Below, in pieces: positions 1 through 7,889 of a stretch of 64,000 nucleotides of DNA. The translations under genes and the position numbers were made by a program. Each line of letters begins with the position of its first letter. Position 1 is the first letter of the stretch. The notes under the pieces are model-generated. The model saw nothing but the letters and a program-made list of their open reading frames with translations, was not told where the DNA came from and ran no database searches. The DNA comes from an uncultured Bacteroidales bacterium (GTDB taxonomy: Bacteria > Bacteroidota > Bacteroidia > Bacteroidales > UBA932), in contig CAKUVD010000008.1 of the NCBI GenBank assembly GCA_934695325.1, positions 1 to 64,000 on the forward strand. Direction: 5' to 3'.

Positions 1-949
1 TCCTGAACTCGGTGCTCTTGTCGATGCTGGCAACGCCGAAATTCACCCTGGCGCTTACCGAGAGAGGCTTGTTCTTGATGCCGGACTTGGTGGTGACGAG
101 GATGACGCCGTTCGAGCCGTCCGCGCCGTAGATGGTCACCTGGTCGGCATCCTTCAGCACTGTAATCGACTCTATGTCATCGGGGTTGAGGTATGAGAGC
201 GGCGACACTGTATAAGATGTCCCGGCCATCTGGTTAGTCCTTCCTCCAGTGTACATCGGCACCCCGTCTATAACCCAGAGCGGCTCGTTCGATGCTGAAA
301 GCGAAGCCTCGCCCCTGATTCTCGTCTCGTACCGGCTCCGCGTCGTCCCGGCCGCGTCGGTGTTCGGCTCAATGCTCATTCCCGGCACGAGTCCTCCGAG
401 GAGGTTGTCAATCCGTGTCTTCGGCTTGTCTTTCAGCTGGTCCGCATTGACCTGAAATGCGCTTCCGATCAGGTCTTCCCGGCTCTGCCGTGTCCCGTAC
501 GCCCCGACTATCACAGAGCCGTTCAGCTCGTTGTCCTGCTCCAGATGGATGTCCAGAGTCCTCTGAGTGCTGACCACCACCTCTTTTGCCTGCATTCCAA
601 TATATTGGAACACAAGGGTGTATGATTCGCCCTGGCCCGGTGCCTGAATCTGGAAATTTCCGTCAATGTCGGCAGTCGTGCCTTTTCCTGTGCCCTTAAT
701 CATCACTCCGGCACCGGCAAGCGGCTCGCCGTCGGCTGTGGTGATTTTACCTTTGACTATATCCTGGGGCTTGTCCTGCCTGGATGTCGAGCTGGCTGAG
801 CCGCCATATTCCGCCGATATCGTTTTAGACTCGTTCGCAGGACTTCCGGAACTGTCTTCCGCTGCATTTGCCCAGCCTGCGAAAGAGATAACTAATGTTA
901 TGAGGGCCAGTGCTTTCCGGCCCGCAACTATTTGTCTTGTCCATCTCAT
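1..949 (-). CDS. SusC/RagA-like TonB-dependent receptor, N-terminal part (cut by window edge)
   Basis: Outer-membrane receptor that would import an oligomeric nutrient with TonB energy. I translated the minus strand from the ATG at 949-947 and it stays open to base 1 (316 residues). Residues 1-30 form a signal peptide. A CarboxypepD_reg-like (DUF4480-type) domain lies at about 63-140 and the plug domain at about 155-295. The plug has the SusC-family signature around VLKDADQVTIYGADGSNGV (264-282). There is no sign here of the SusD partner, which would lie downstream beyond base 1. The -7 box at 957-964 leaves only a few bases of leader. The family is certain; the substrate cannot be read from this part. 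Confidence 0.9.
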   Translation of the reverse strand, partial: MRWTRQIVAGRKALALITLVISFAGWANAAEDSSGSPANESKTISAEYGGSASSTSRQDKPQDIVKGKITTADGEPLAGAGVMIKGTGKGTTADIDGNFQIQAPGQGESYTLVFQYIGMQAKEVVVSTQRTLDIHLEQDNELNGSVIVGAYGTRQSREDLIGSAFQVNADQLKDKPKTRIDNLLGGLVPGMSIEPNTDAAGTTRSRYETRIRGEASLSASNEPLWVIDGVPMYTGGRTNQMAGTSYTVSPLSYLNPDDIESITVLKDADQVTIYGADGSNGVILVTTKSGIKNKPLSVSARVNFGVASIDKSTEFR

Positions 950-956
950 ACACCAC

Positions 957-964
957 CAAAGATA
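957..964 (-). promoter_or_regulatory. Bacteroidota -7 box of the SusC-like gene
   Basis: Minus-strand TATCTTTG (plus CAAAGATA). It ends 7 bases before the ATG, so the transcript should be nearly leaderless. Confidence 0.6.
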
Positions 965-987
965 AGGAAAAAATCGGATTTATGTAC

Positions 988-1077
988 TTCAGGCTTGGAT
1001 CAGATAAAGTGAGAAAATACTAAATAATTGCGAATCGACGAATTGGTAAAAACATTACTATGGCTTACAAGCCTGAA
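988..1077. repeat. 90-bp element with 10-bp perfect inverted ends (copy A)
   Basis: The arms are TTCAGGCTTG (988-997) and CAAGCCTGAA (1068-1077). CAGATAAAG follows the left arm at 1001. The last 22 bases (1056-1077) match 4218-4239 with two differences. The rest of 950-1130 holds no gene that I can see. Confidence 0.6.
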
Positions 1078-1130
1078 ATGCATAGTTCCGAAATGTTAAA
1101 TAACTGAAAACTGACGAGTTTAGGGGAAAA

Positions 1131-2213
1131 TTAAAACAGGCTCTTTACAGGCTGGCGATGCTCCTTGTCCATCGGCTCGTCGATCAGGCCAGTCGTCGAG
1201 AAGTCGATATGCCTGAGGTCAATGCATCTGATGGTGCTGTCGTACATTGTCCTGAAATATATCTTGAGACCGGACAGGTCCGAGGCGCTGGTCCACTGGG
1301 TGGCGCTGGGAATATCTGCGGGCCTTGCACCGGGATTGGTCTGCATCCCGATCGGCAGGTCGAAATTGTTCAGTATGTGGAACGCCTGGAAGACGGTCTC
1401 ATCTGCATTGTCCAGGACAGGAGCCGTGGACTGGAAGAATGCGGCCCTGATGAACCTGGATGGCGGTGTGAAGTCTCCCGGAAGCCCGAGCATCCCGCTT
1501 CCGCCTCCGAAAGAACGCAGGTCAAGTCGGCCTATCTCATTGACAGTCACGACTCCAGAGCGAAGATTTACATAATTGTTCAAGTTTGTGAGATGCCAGT
1601 CGAATGACGGTGAGTTGGTCAGGACCCCAAGCGTGTTCTCGTAGAAAACGCATTGTCCATCAATGATTTCCAGGACCAGTTGCCTTCCGCCAGGCTCTCC
1701 GAAGCGCCAATGTGCCGTCGATGCTCTCGGGTCGATATTGTGGATATGCAGCTTATGGACTGTGCTTATCACGTCGTCCACTGACGCACAATGTCCGAGT
1801 ATATATGAAACGAGCTGGAGATCAGCGATATTGCTGTCACGATTTTCTGCATTGAACTCCTCGTACCTGCCGTATCCGGGGAAATAGAACAGGCCGGCAG
1901 ACAGTCCTTTCTCATTCAGTCCCTCCACTATGAATTCCGCCTGCTCCACGGCAAGTCCCACATAGCCGTAACGTCCTTTGAAAGAATGTCCTGCGCTTCC
2001 GTCAGGAGTCATCGACACCCATTCGTGGCTGCGAGGGACGACCACATATCGGTTGTTGTTGTCGTTCAGCGCCCATTCGATGGTCCGTGCCATCACGACG
2101 CTCCCGTCCGCCGATTTCAATGTGATTCCTGTGCAGGCGTCCGCCTTCTGTGCCAGTGTCAATGCCATTGTGGCCATCCCGGCCGCTATTATGGCTAAGT
2201 ACTTGTGCCTCAT
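1131..2213 (-). CDS. secreted linear-amide C-N hydrolase (choloylglycine hydrolase / penicillin V acylase family)
   Basis: Ntn-hydrolase that cleaves an amide bond in a bile-salt conjugate, penicillin V, an acyl-homoserine lactone or a similar substrate. I place the start at 2213 because a clean signal peptide begins there (hydrophobic residues 4-21). Cleavage after ADA (24-26) would expose Cys27, the N-terminal nucleophile that this family needs. Other family residues are visible: Arg in MARTIEW, Asn in LTNSP, and Arg in PPSRFIR. The length (360 aa) and secretion resemble periplasmic acylases of Bacteroides more than the cytoplasmic enzymes of Gram-positives. A near-consensus -7 box (TACCTTGC) lies at about 2230-2237. 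It is divergent from aroB. Bile-salt versus penicillin specificity cannot be decided by eye. Confidence 0.85.
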   Translation of the reverse strand: MRHKYLAIIAAGMATMALTLAQKADACTGITLKSADGSVVMARTIEWALNDNNNRYVVVPRSHEWVSMTPDGSAGHSFKGRYGYVGLAVEQAEFIVEGLNEKGLSAGLFYFPGYGRYEEFNAENRDSNIADLQLVSYILGHCASVDDVISTVHKLHIHNIDPRASTAHWRFGEPGGRQLVLEIIDGQCVFYENTLGVLTNSPSFDWHLTNLNNYVNLRSGVVTVNEIGRLDLRSFGGGSGMLGLPGDFTPPSRFIRAAFFQSTAPVLDNADETVFQAFHILNNFDLPIGMQTNPGARPADIPSATQWTSASDLSGLKIYFRTMYDSTIRCIDLRHIDFSTTGLIDEPMDKEHRQPVKSLF

Positions 2214-2290
2214 AGTTATATCAGTTTTCTGCAAGGTAAGAAATTTAATCTGTATGTCCAAGTCCGTTTCTGATAAATGCGAATTTTCTG

Positions 2291-2298
2291 TATATTTG
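2291..2298 (+). promoter_or_regulatory. -7 box upstream of aroB
   Basis: TATATTTG, ending 7 bases before the ATG at 2306. Either the mRNA is nearly leaderless or translation starts at the next ATG (2333). Confidence 0.5.
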
Positions 2299-2305
2299 AG
2301 CCGTT

Positions 2306-3490
2306 ATGAAATGCAGGATATTCAGCGGAAATATGGTCTCGGGTGCAGCAGTGCATCTGAAGGGCTACCATAGCATATATATTGTCGCGGACAGGAATGT
2401 CGCACAGTTTGCGGATAAAGTGCGGACGGCGTTGGCGTCAGGGCAGGATGCAGATGGCGTCTCCAGAATGGTCTGCAAGGCCGTGCTGCCTATAGAAGCC
2501 TCGGAGCAGAGGAAGTCCATAGATACAGTCCTGGAAATCTGTAAGTGGCTGATGGACAGCGGAGCGGATCGCAACTCCCTGGTGCTCGCCATCGGCGGCG
2601 GCATAACCACTGATATGGCGGGATTTGCGGCCTCCATATATAAGAGGGGAGTGCGGTTCGCCTATATCCCTACGACGTTGCTGGCTCAGGTGGACGCGGC
2701 GATCGGCGGGAAGACCGGAGTGAATTTCGGAAACTACAAGAACATCCTCGGGGTCATCCGTCAGCCCGAATTCACATATATATGTACGGAAGTGCTGGAG
2801 ACATTGCCCTACAGGGACTTCCTCTTCGGTGCCGCCGAACTGCTGAAGACATTTATCATTGACGATTCCGACAGAAATTATGAAAAAGCTGTGGCGGTGC
2901 TTTCGGAGATTTATTCTGATCCGGACCATCATCGTGCGATTTCTGCGCATCTGCCTGAACTGAAGGGACTTATCTCTGCTGCTGGAATGGTCAAGGCCGG
3001 TGTCGTCGAGCGCGATGAGTTCGAGTGTGGCGAGCGTCGCAAACTGAATCTCGGACATACCTTCGCTCACGCGATAGAATGGGAGTCCAGGTCAATGCAG
3101 ATGGCTCCGGGATGCGGCTCCGATTCTGAGGGAGCATTGACTCCTGACGGAATCCCTCACGGAAAGGCGGTGGCGATGGGGATTATCCTGGCCTCGAGGC
3201 TGTCGGAGAATTTTTATAACGAGGACCGGTCCGATAGTTCCAGGACGGCAGATGACACGCATTCGAGACAACAGGGAAAGTCGTTGGCAGATAGACTTGA
3301 AAATGATTTCCGCAGCTGCGGCCTCCCGGTGGACTGCCCGTTTGCCGTGGAGTCTCTGTCCGTGGCGATGCAGAAGGACAAGAAAGCCGAGGACGGCATT
3401 GTCCATTTCGTCCTTATCCACGGTATCGGCGATGTCCGCATCGAGGACCTGACCGTGAGTGATGCGATGCGCCTGCTGCGGGAATGTTAG
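2306..3490 (+). CDS. aroB: 3-dehydroquinate synthase
   Basis: Second step of the shikimate pathway: DAHP to 3-dehydroquinate, NAD- and metal-dependent, cytoplasmic. Visible motifs are the NAD-binding GGGITTDMAGF, the PTTLLAQVDAAIGGKTGVN segment, GAAELLKT, and the metal/active-site stretch ERRKLNLGHTFAHAIE followed by HGKAVAMG. At 394 aa it is longer than the usual 345-360. Extra hydrophilic residues sit between AHAIE and HGKAV and again just after the ASRLSE stretch. The first insert is flanked by GTCAATGC (3091) and GCATTGAC (3134). The start could be 2306 or the in-frame ATG at 2333; the -7 box at 2291-2298 slightly favours 2333. Next in the pathway, aroDA and aroC, lie downstream. Confidence 0.93.
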   Translation: MKCRIFSGNMVSGAAVHLKGYHSIYIVADRNVAQFADKVRTALASGQDADGVSRMVCKAVLPIEASEQRKSIDTVLEICKWLMDSGADRNSLVLAIGGGITTDMAGFAASIYKRGVRFAYIPTTLLAQVDAAIGGKTGVNFGNYKNILGVIRQPEFTYICTEVLETLPYRDFLFGAAELLKTFIIDDSDRNYEKAVAVLSEIYSDPDHHRAISAHLPELKGLISAAGMVKAGVVERDEFECGERRKLNLGHTFAHAIEWESRSMQMAPGCGSDSEGALTPDGIPHGKAVAMGIILASRLSENFYNEDRSDSSRTADDTHSRQQGKSLADRLENDFRSCGLPVDCPFAVESLSVAMQKDKKAEDGIVHFVLIHGIGDVRIEDLTVSDAMRLLREC

Positions 3491-3496
3491 GCGGTT

Positions 3497-4045
3497 TTAG
3501 AAAAACACGTTTCCAAACCCATATTGCTTCATCACTCTCTGCGAGGATAAGTTTTTTTCGCCGGCGGCCATTGCATTAAGGAGATTTTGCTGAGGAATGG
3601 TCAGAGACAGTGTCAATGCTCTGTAGAGCTCACCTTGCTGCCTTAATATATCCTCGAATGCATCGTCGATGTCCGAGTCTTTGCAAGTGTCTGTCTGACA
3701 ATGCAGCCACGTCGTCTGGGAAATCTGCTGGACGTAGTATGGATGGTTATCCGCAAGGCCGTGCTCCTTGGTTATGCTTTTCCCCGTGTTTCTGAACTCA
3801 CGTGATATGAATTCCGGCCAGAAGGAACTGTCAATCTTGTTCTGGAAATAGATTGCACCGAACTTATAAAATGGCATAGACACTTTTCCGAACACTTCCA
3901 TCATCATATGCCTTCTGCTGCCGTATAGGCAATATGACACGTTTTGTTGAAGCCGCCACTTGCTTCTGAGTGTCGCTTGGAAAGCCTTGGGATTTGTAAC
4001 TGCCTGATAACCAGCGTTGGCTTCTTTAATCTGTATTGGTTCACA
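3497..4045 (-). pseudogene. remnant of an AAA-type ATP-binding protein
   Basis: An open frame from about 4045 reads like the C-terminal half of the Bacteroidota 'ATP-binding protein' family: NVSYCLYGSRRHMMMEVF, then FYKFGAIYF, then DNHPYYVQQISQTTW, then LLNAMAAGEKNLSSQRV. The Walker A half is missing: an in-frame stop lies just upstream at 4046-4048 and no partner frame is seen beyond it. At the other end the frame stops right after YGFGNVFF, where intact members continue for several dozen residues. It abuts the aroB stop (6 bp). I read it as a double-truncated relic. A GTG at 3940 could start a short peptide but I see no reason to believe it does. Confidence 0.7.
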
Positions 4046-4105
4046 TTATTGTGGTCCACAAGTATGTGAACTATAGTGAAAAATCATCGGAACTATTCAT
4101 ATTCA

Positions 4106-4239
4106 CTTTAGGCTTGCGCAGATAAAGGGTATAACCTTAAACGCTAAATATGCATAAGACAATAGTTTATGCGAAACGCAGGCTCCATGCCCGGTAAAGG
4201 ATTCCAATTATATCGTCTACTATGGGTTACAAGCCTTAA
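4106..4239. repeat. 134-bp element with inverted ends (copy B)
   Basis: The left arm CTTTAGGCTTG (4106-4116) is followed by CAGATAAAG (4119-4127), and the right end runs 4218-4239 to CAAGCCTTAA. The arms and the internal word match copy A at 988-1077; the interior differs. No gene is seen between 4046 and 4281. Confidence 0.55.
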
Positions 4240-4269
4240 GAGTATAGGACCGTTTTTAATGATTCTTAT

Positions 4270-4277
4270 TACCTTTG
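4270..4277 (+). promoter_or_regulatory. -7 box of aroDA
   Basis: TACCTTTG, only 4 bases before the ATG at 4282, so the predicted transcription start coincides with the start codon (leaderless mRNA). Confidence 0.6.
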
Positions 4278-4281
4278 TAGA

Positions 4282-6513
4282 ATGATTTGTACTACAATAC
4301 AGAATAAGTCGCTTGACGAGATCTGGGAGGTCCTGGAGAGCGGGGACGTGGAGATGGCCGAGATACGGCTTGACAGATGTCCGCTTACGGCTGATGAGAT
4401 CGAAGAGCTGTTCTCAGCATCAGACGTGCCGCTCGTGGCCACTTGCCGGATTGCCGAAGTCAGGAAGCGCCTGGAGCGCGAAATGAAAAGCTCTGCCGTC
4501 TTGGAGGGAGCGGGAATTATGCACAATGAAGGCCGAATGTCAGCTGGCGGCCAGGCTGTTTCCGATTCGGAGGCGCACGCCAAGCCGCATACTGATGACA
4601 GAAAACTGGATACGAAGGCTGTGCAGGAGGCTGAGGCGCGGCTCATTACGGCTATTCATTCCGGGGCGGCATTCGTCGATTTGGAACTGGAAGCCCCTCC
4701 TATGATGTCCAAGCGCCTGCGCCGCGAGACCAGGGAGAACGGCACAGTCTTCGTCCGCTCTTACCACGACTTCAGCGGAACGGACTCGGTCGAGGCCCTC
4801 AAGGCATTGACCGAGAAATGCTTCGCCATAGGAGCGGATATAGCGAAGATTGTCACGACGGCAGTCCCTGAACAGGACGGCACGGTCGGAACAGGCTATG
4901 GGACCCATAATGCGTCCGTGGCCCGAGTCCTTTCTCTTTATGATTGTTTCGACCCTGCGAAACTGATAGCGTTCGCGATGGGCGAGACAGGACGTGAATC
5001 CCGCATCCAGTGCCTTTCCAAAGGTGCGCCATATACGTATGCAGCTCTGAATGAGAGCGAAGTGGCGGCTCCGGGACAACTGACCACTGCTCGGATGCGT
5101 GAAATCGTGTATGGCGGCGAGCCTGCGACGAAAGGGGAGCAGAATGTCATACAGATGCCTGCCTCAAAGAGCTTTGCACAGAGAGCCATAATCGCCGCGG
5201 CACTTTCTGAAGGCACATCGGTTCTTAATGGATATTCCCCTTGCGGAGACAGCGAGTCGGCCATATCCGTTGCCCGTGCTCTTGGCGCCGAAGTCACGGT
5301 AGGACTTGCGTACAAGGACGGAAAAGTCATCAAGGACACATCTGCATTGACAATAAAAGGACGAGGGGCATCTGCATTGACCTTGGAAAGTCTGCACACC
5401 GGTGAATCCGGGCTCCTTACCCGCCTGATGATTCCTCTGCTGGCTGTGCTGGGACGCGGCGAAGTCGAGATTACAGGCGAAAAGACATTGACACGCAGGC
5501 CTCTGAAGGGTTCGCGGGAGATAATGGGCGCATTCGGAGTGAAACTGGAGAATGTTGGAATGGACAATGCTGATGCGGACGAAGTCTTTGTCCCTCTGCG
5601 GATTACGGGGAGGCTCGAATCCGGGAAGGTGACTGTCTCAGGAGCGGGGGGCTCGCAGCTCATATCCGGTCTGCTTATGGCGTTGCCGCTGCTGCAGGAG
5701 GATACGGTCATCCGTCTTACGGAGCCGAAGAGCATCCCTTACCTTTTCATTACGATGGACGTAATGAAGGCTTTCGGCGTGAAGGTCTGGTGCGATATGG
5801 AAGGTGGACAAGAGTTCGCCGAGTCTCAGGACTGGAACGACTGCACTGAAATCGTGCTTCATATAAATGGCGGGCAGAGCTACAAGGCCTCGGATATGGA
5901 TATCGAGGGGGACTGGAGCTCGGCTGCCAACTTCCTGGTGGCCGGGGCGGTCTTCGGCCGGGCTGAGGTGTCGGGGCTTGACACGAAGTCCCTGCAGGCA
6001 GACCTGTCGGTGATGGATATCCTTATGGAAGCCGGGGCAAGCCTGTCGCAGCTCGGAGACGATGACCCGAAAGGAATCATCCACGTGCAGAAGGCTCCGC
6101 TCAATGCTTTCGAGGTGGATGCGGATAACTGTCCGGATCTGTTCCCGATAATCGCGGTGCTCGCGGCATTCTGTCAGGGGGTCAGCCGTATCTCTGGAGT
6201 CGGAAGGCTCGCATCCAAGGAGAGCGACAGAGGAAAGGCGATAGTGTCAATGCTGACGCAACTTGGCGTAAAGGCCAGGATTTCAGGCGATAAGATGATA
6301 ATTGAAGGGCATTCCCTGGCGCAGCGCCGTCTGACAGGGCATCTGCTCAAGGGAGGAAATTACACTTCAAGCCACGACCACAGGATGGTGATGGCTTTGA
6401 AGGTGGCTGAACTGGGTGCTGACAGTCCTGTGGTGGTGGACGATGTGGATTGCGTCGCCAAGTCGTTCCCGTCGTTTATGGAACTGTTCGGAAGGCTAAA
6501 GAAACAGCTTTAG
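4282..6513 (+). CDS. aroDA: fused type I 3-dehydroquinate dehydratase and EPSP synthase
   Basis: Two shikimate enzymes in one 743-aa chain. Residues 1 to about 275 are type I dehydroquinase: MAEIRLD, VDLELE, catalytic His in SYHDF, Schiff-base Lys in ADIAKI, MGETGRESR, and the closing APGQLT. Residues from about 285 to 743 are EPSP synthase: SKSFAQRA (Lys, Ser, Arg), GESGLLTR in place of the common NAGTxxR, RRPLKG, GGSQLISGLL, the Asp of DNCPDLFP and KESD near the end. The dehydroquinase part has an insertion at about 70-112. The AroA part encodes SALT twice from a 13-bp direct repeat (5339 and 5369). No Met other than residue 1 precedes the conserved N-terminus, so the 4282 start is firm. 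aroC follows 63 bp later. The divergent substrate loop hints at an atypical EPSP synthase class. Confidence 0.93.
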   Translation: MICTTIQNKSLDEIWEVLESGDVEMAEIRLDRCPLTADEIEELFSASDVPLVATCRIAEVRKRLEREMKSSAVLEGAGIMHNEGRMSAGGQAVSDSEAHAKPHTDDRKLDTKAVQEAEARLITAIHSGAAFVDLELEAPPMMSKRLRRETRENGTVFVRSYHDFSGTDSVEALKALTEKCFAIGADIAKIVTTAVPEQDGTVGTGYGTHNASVARVLSLYDCFDPAKLIAFAMGETGRESRIQCLSKGAPYTYAALNESEVAAPGQLTTARMREIVYGGEPATKGEQNVIQMPASKSFAQRAIIAAALSEGTSVLNGYSPCGDSESAISVARALGAEVTVGLAYKDGKVIKDTSALTIKGRGASALTLESLHTGESGLLTRLMIPLLAVLGRGEVEITGEKTLTRRPLKGSREIMGAFGVKLENVGMDNADADEVFVPLRITGRLESGKVTVSGAGGSQLISGLLMALPLLQEDTVIRLTEPKSIPYLFITMDVMKAFGVKVWCDMEGGQEFAESQDWNDCTEIVLHINGGQSYKASDMDIEGDWSSAANFLVAGAVFGRAEVSGLDTKSLQADLSVMDILMEAGASLSQLGDDDPKGIIHVQKAPLNAFEVDADNCPDLFPIIAVLAAFCQGVSRISGVGRLASKESDRGKAIVSMLTQLGVKARISGDKMIIEGHSLAQRRLTGHLLKGGNYTSSHDHRMVMALKVAELGADSPVVVDDVDCVAKSFPSFMELFGRLKKQL

Positions 6514-6523
6514 AAGCTTTTTT

Positions 6524-6570
6524 AATTTCTAAACAGGTTCTTATTCGCCAGAAATTCAAACAGATTCTTA
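6524..6570. repeat. two tandem copies of the dispersed AAACAGNTTCTTA repeat
   Basis: Copies at 6524-6543 and 6551-6570 differ at only a few positions. They sit between the aroDA stop and the aroC start (6577). The same motif occurs at 13331, 16101, 18444, 18496, 58940 and 62545. Confidence 0.6.
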
Positions 6571-6576
6571 TAGGCT

Positions 6577-7692
6577 ATGAATACATTCGGTAGAAAATTC
6601 AAGGTCTCCATATTCGGAGAGTCGCACGGCGAGGCGATAGGTGTGGTCCTCGACGGAGTGCTGCCTGGACTTCCTGTGTCAGCTGATGATTTCAAGGAGG
6701 ATATCATGAGGCGCAAGAGCGGGGCGAAGGGCACCACGCCGCGTATCGAGGCAGATGCACCGGAGATACTCAGCGGTGTGTATAACGGCTTCTCCACCGG
6801 TGCGCCGCTGACCATCATATTCAGGAACGGCAATACGAAGTCCGGGGACTATAAGCTGTTCAGCGATGTCCCACGTCCGGGCCATGCAGACTATGTCGCC
6901 AGTGTCAAGTGGCTGGATTTCAATGATCCACGCGGGGGCGGCCATTTCTCAGGAAGGCTTACCCTGCCGATTGTGGCGGCCGGCGTCATCGCCAAGAAGA
7001 TGTGCTCCTGCGATATAAGGGCGCGGCTCGTGGAAGTCGGCGGAGTGTCCAGGGAGGATGCTTTGCGCAAGTCGGCGGAAGATAGTCATCCGCTCGGCGG
7101 CGGAGCGTTGGCTGCGGAAAGGGCTTCTAAAGGAGAGCCAAGTGAGATTACTGATTCAGAGCTTTGGCGTGATGTCCTGGACAAGGCCATAACTGAGAAG
7201 GATTCCGTCGGGGGTGTCGTGGAATGTACCGCGTCTCATCTGCCGGCCGGTCTTGGCGAGCCGTTCTTCGACTCGGTGGAGGCTCTGGTGTCCCACGCCG
7301 TTTTCTCTATACCCGGCGTGAGAGGGATAGAATTCGGCGACGGGTTCGCGGCGGCGAGGATGAAAGGCTCCGAACACAACGATCCTTTCGACTGCATCGC
7401 CGGGGATGATGCAAATCCCGGGTGGCCAAAGGATCCGGAAGTATGTCATCCGTCCAAGAATGGCGCGGGCGGTGTCAATGGCGGCATCACGAATGGCAAT
7501 CCGCTGGTGTTCCGCGTGGCTTTCAAGCCGACGTCGAGCATAGGAAGGCCGCAGAGGACGTTCAATTTCACGGCTGGGCAGATGACGGATCTGGAGATAC
7601 CTGGAAGGCACGACGCCTGCTTCGCATTGAGAACTCCGCCGGTGGTCGAGGCGATGACGGCTATTGTGCTGGCCGACCTGATGGTGCTGTAG
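6577..7692 (+). CDS. aroC: chorismate synthase
   Basis: Last common step of aromatic synthesis: EPSP to chorismate, needing reduced FMN. It starts MNTFGRKFKV and shows FGESHGEAIG (the first family signature), then RPGHADY and DPRGGGHFSGRLT, and near the C-terminus GRHDACFALRTPPVVEAM. The central signature is GGGHFSGR rather than GGGRSSAR; I associate this form with Clostridia-type enzymes. A hydrophilic insert sits at about 148-190. Its start lies 6 bp after the second repeat copy. aroB, aroDA and aroC together leave only aroE, aroK and the DAHP synthase outside the window. Confidence 0.93.
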   Translation: MNTFGRKFKVSIFGESHGEAIGVVLDGVLPGLPVSADDFKEDIMRRKSGAKGTTPRIEADAPEILSGVYNGFSTGAPLTIIFRNGNTKSGDYKLFSDVPRPGHADYVASVKWLDFNDPRGGGHFSGRLTLPIVAAGVIAKKMCSCDIRARLVEVGGVSREDALRKSAEDSHPLGGGALAAERASKGEPSEITDSELWRDVLDKAITEKDSVGGVVECTASHLPAGLGEPFFDSVEALVSHAVFSIPGVRGIEFGDGFAAARMKGSEHNDPFDCIAGDDANPGWPKDPEVCHPSKNGAGGVNGGITNGNPLVFRVAFKPTSSIGRPQRTFNFTAGQMTDLEIPGRHDACFALRTPPVVEAMTAIVLADLMVL

Positions 7693-7753
7693 CATCTGCA
7701 TCTCATCAGATGGCTAAACCCATTGATCTTATATAACTTCTTAGGTATCTTGC

Positions 7754-7827
7754 TTGATTATCAGATGATTATGAATCACGACTGTCGCAGCGGTGTGCAT
7801 CGGGATTTCTAAATGCCTGATAATCAA
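7754..7827. repeat. inverted repeat upstream of sufB
   Basis: TTGATTATCAG (7754-7764) and CTGATAATCAA (7817-7827) are an 11-bp perfect inverted pair 52 bp apart. They end just before the sufB promoter. They could be an aroC 3' structure or a regulator site. Confidence 0.4.
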
Positions 7828-7858
7828 TGATGGTTTGCTGTTGTCCTGTGAAAAGTGT

Positions 7859-7866
7859 ATCTTTGC
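7859..7866 (+). promoter_or_regulatory. -7 box of sufB
   Basis: TATCTTTG, with a TTTG at 7833-7836 as a -33 candidate. The leader would be about 20 nt. Confidence 0.6.
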
Positions 7867-7889
7867 GGATTGCGAAAGGATAAGAACTT

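Noticed and set aside
988..1077. Inverted repeats as an invertible promoter for the SusC-like gene
   Set aside because: The -7 box at 957-964 lies outside the repeats and no promoter is seen between them; no invertase gene is in the window.
4540..5735. Long minus-strand open frames inside aroDA
   Set aside because: Shadow frames of a high-GC coding region; no start context and no family likeness.
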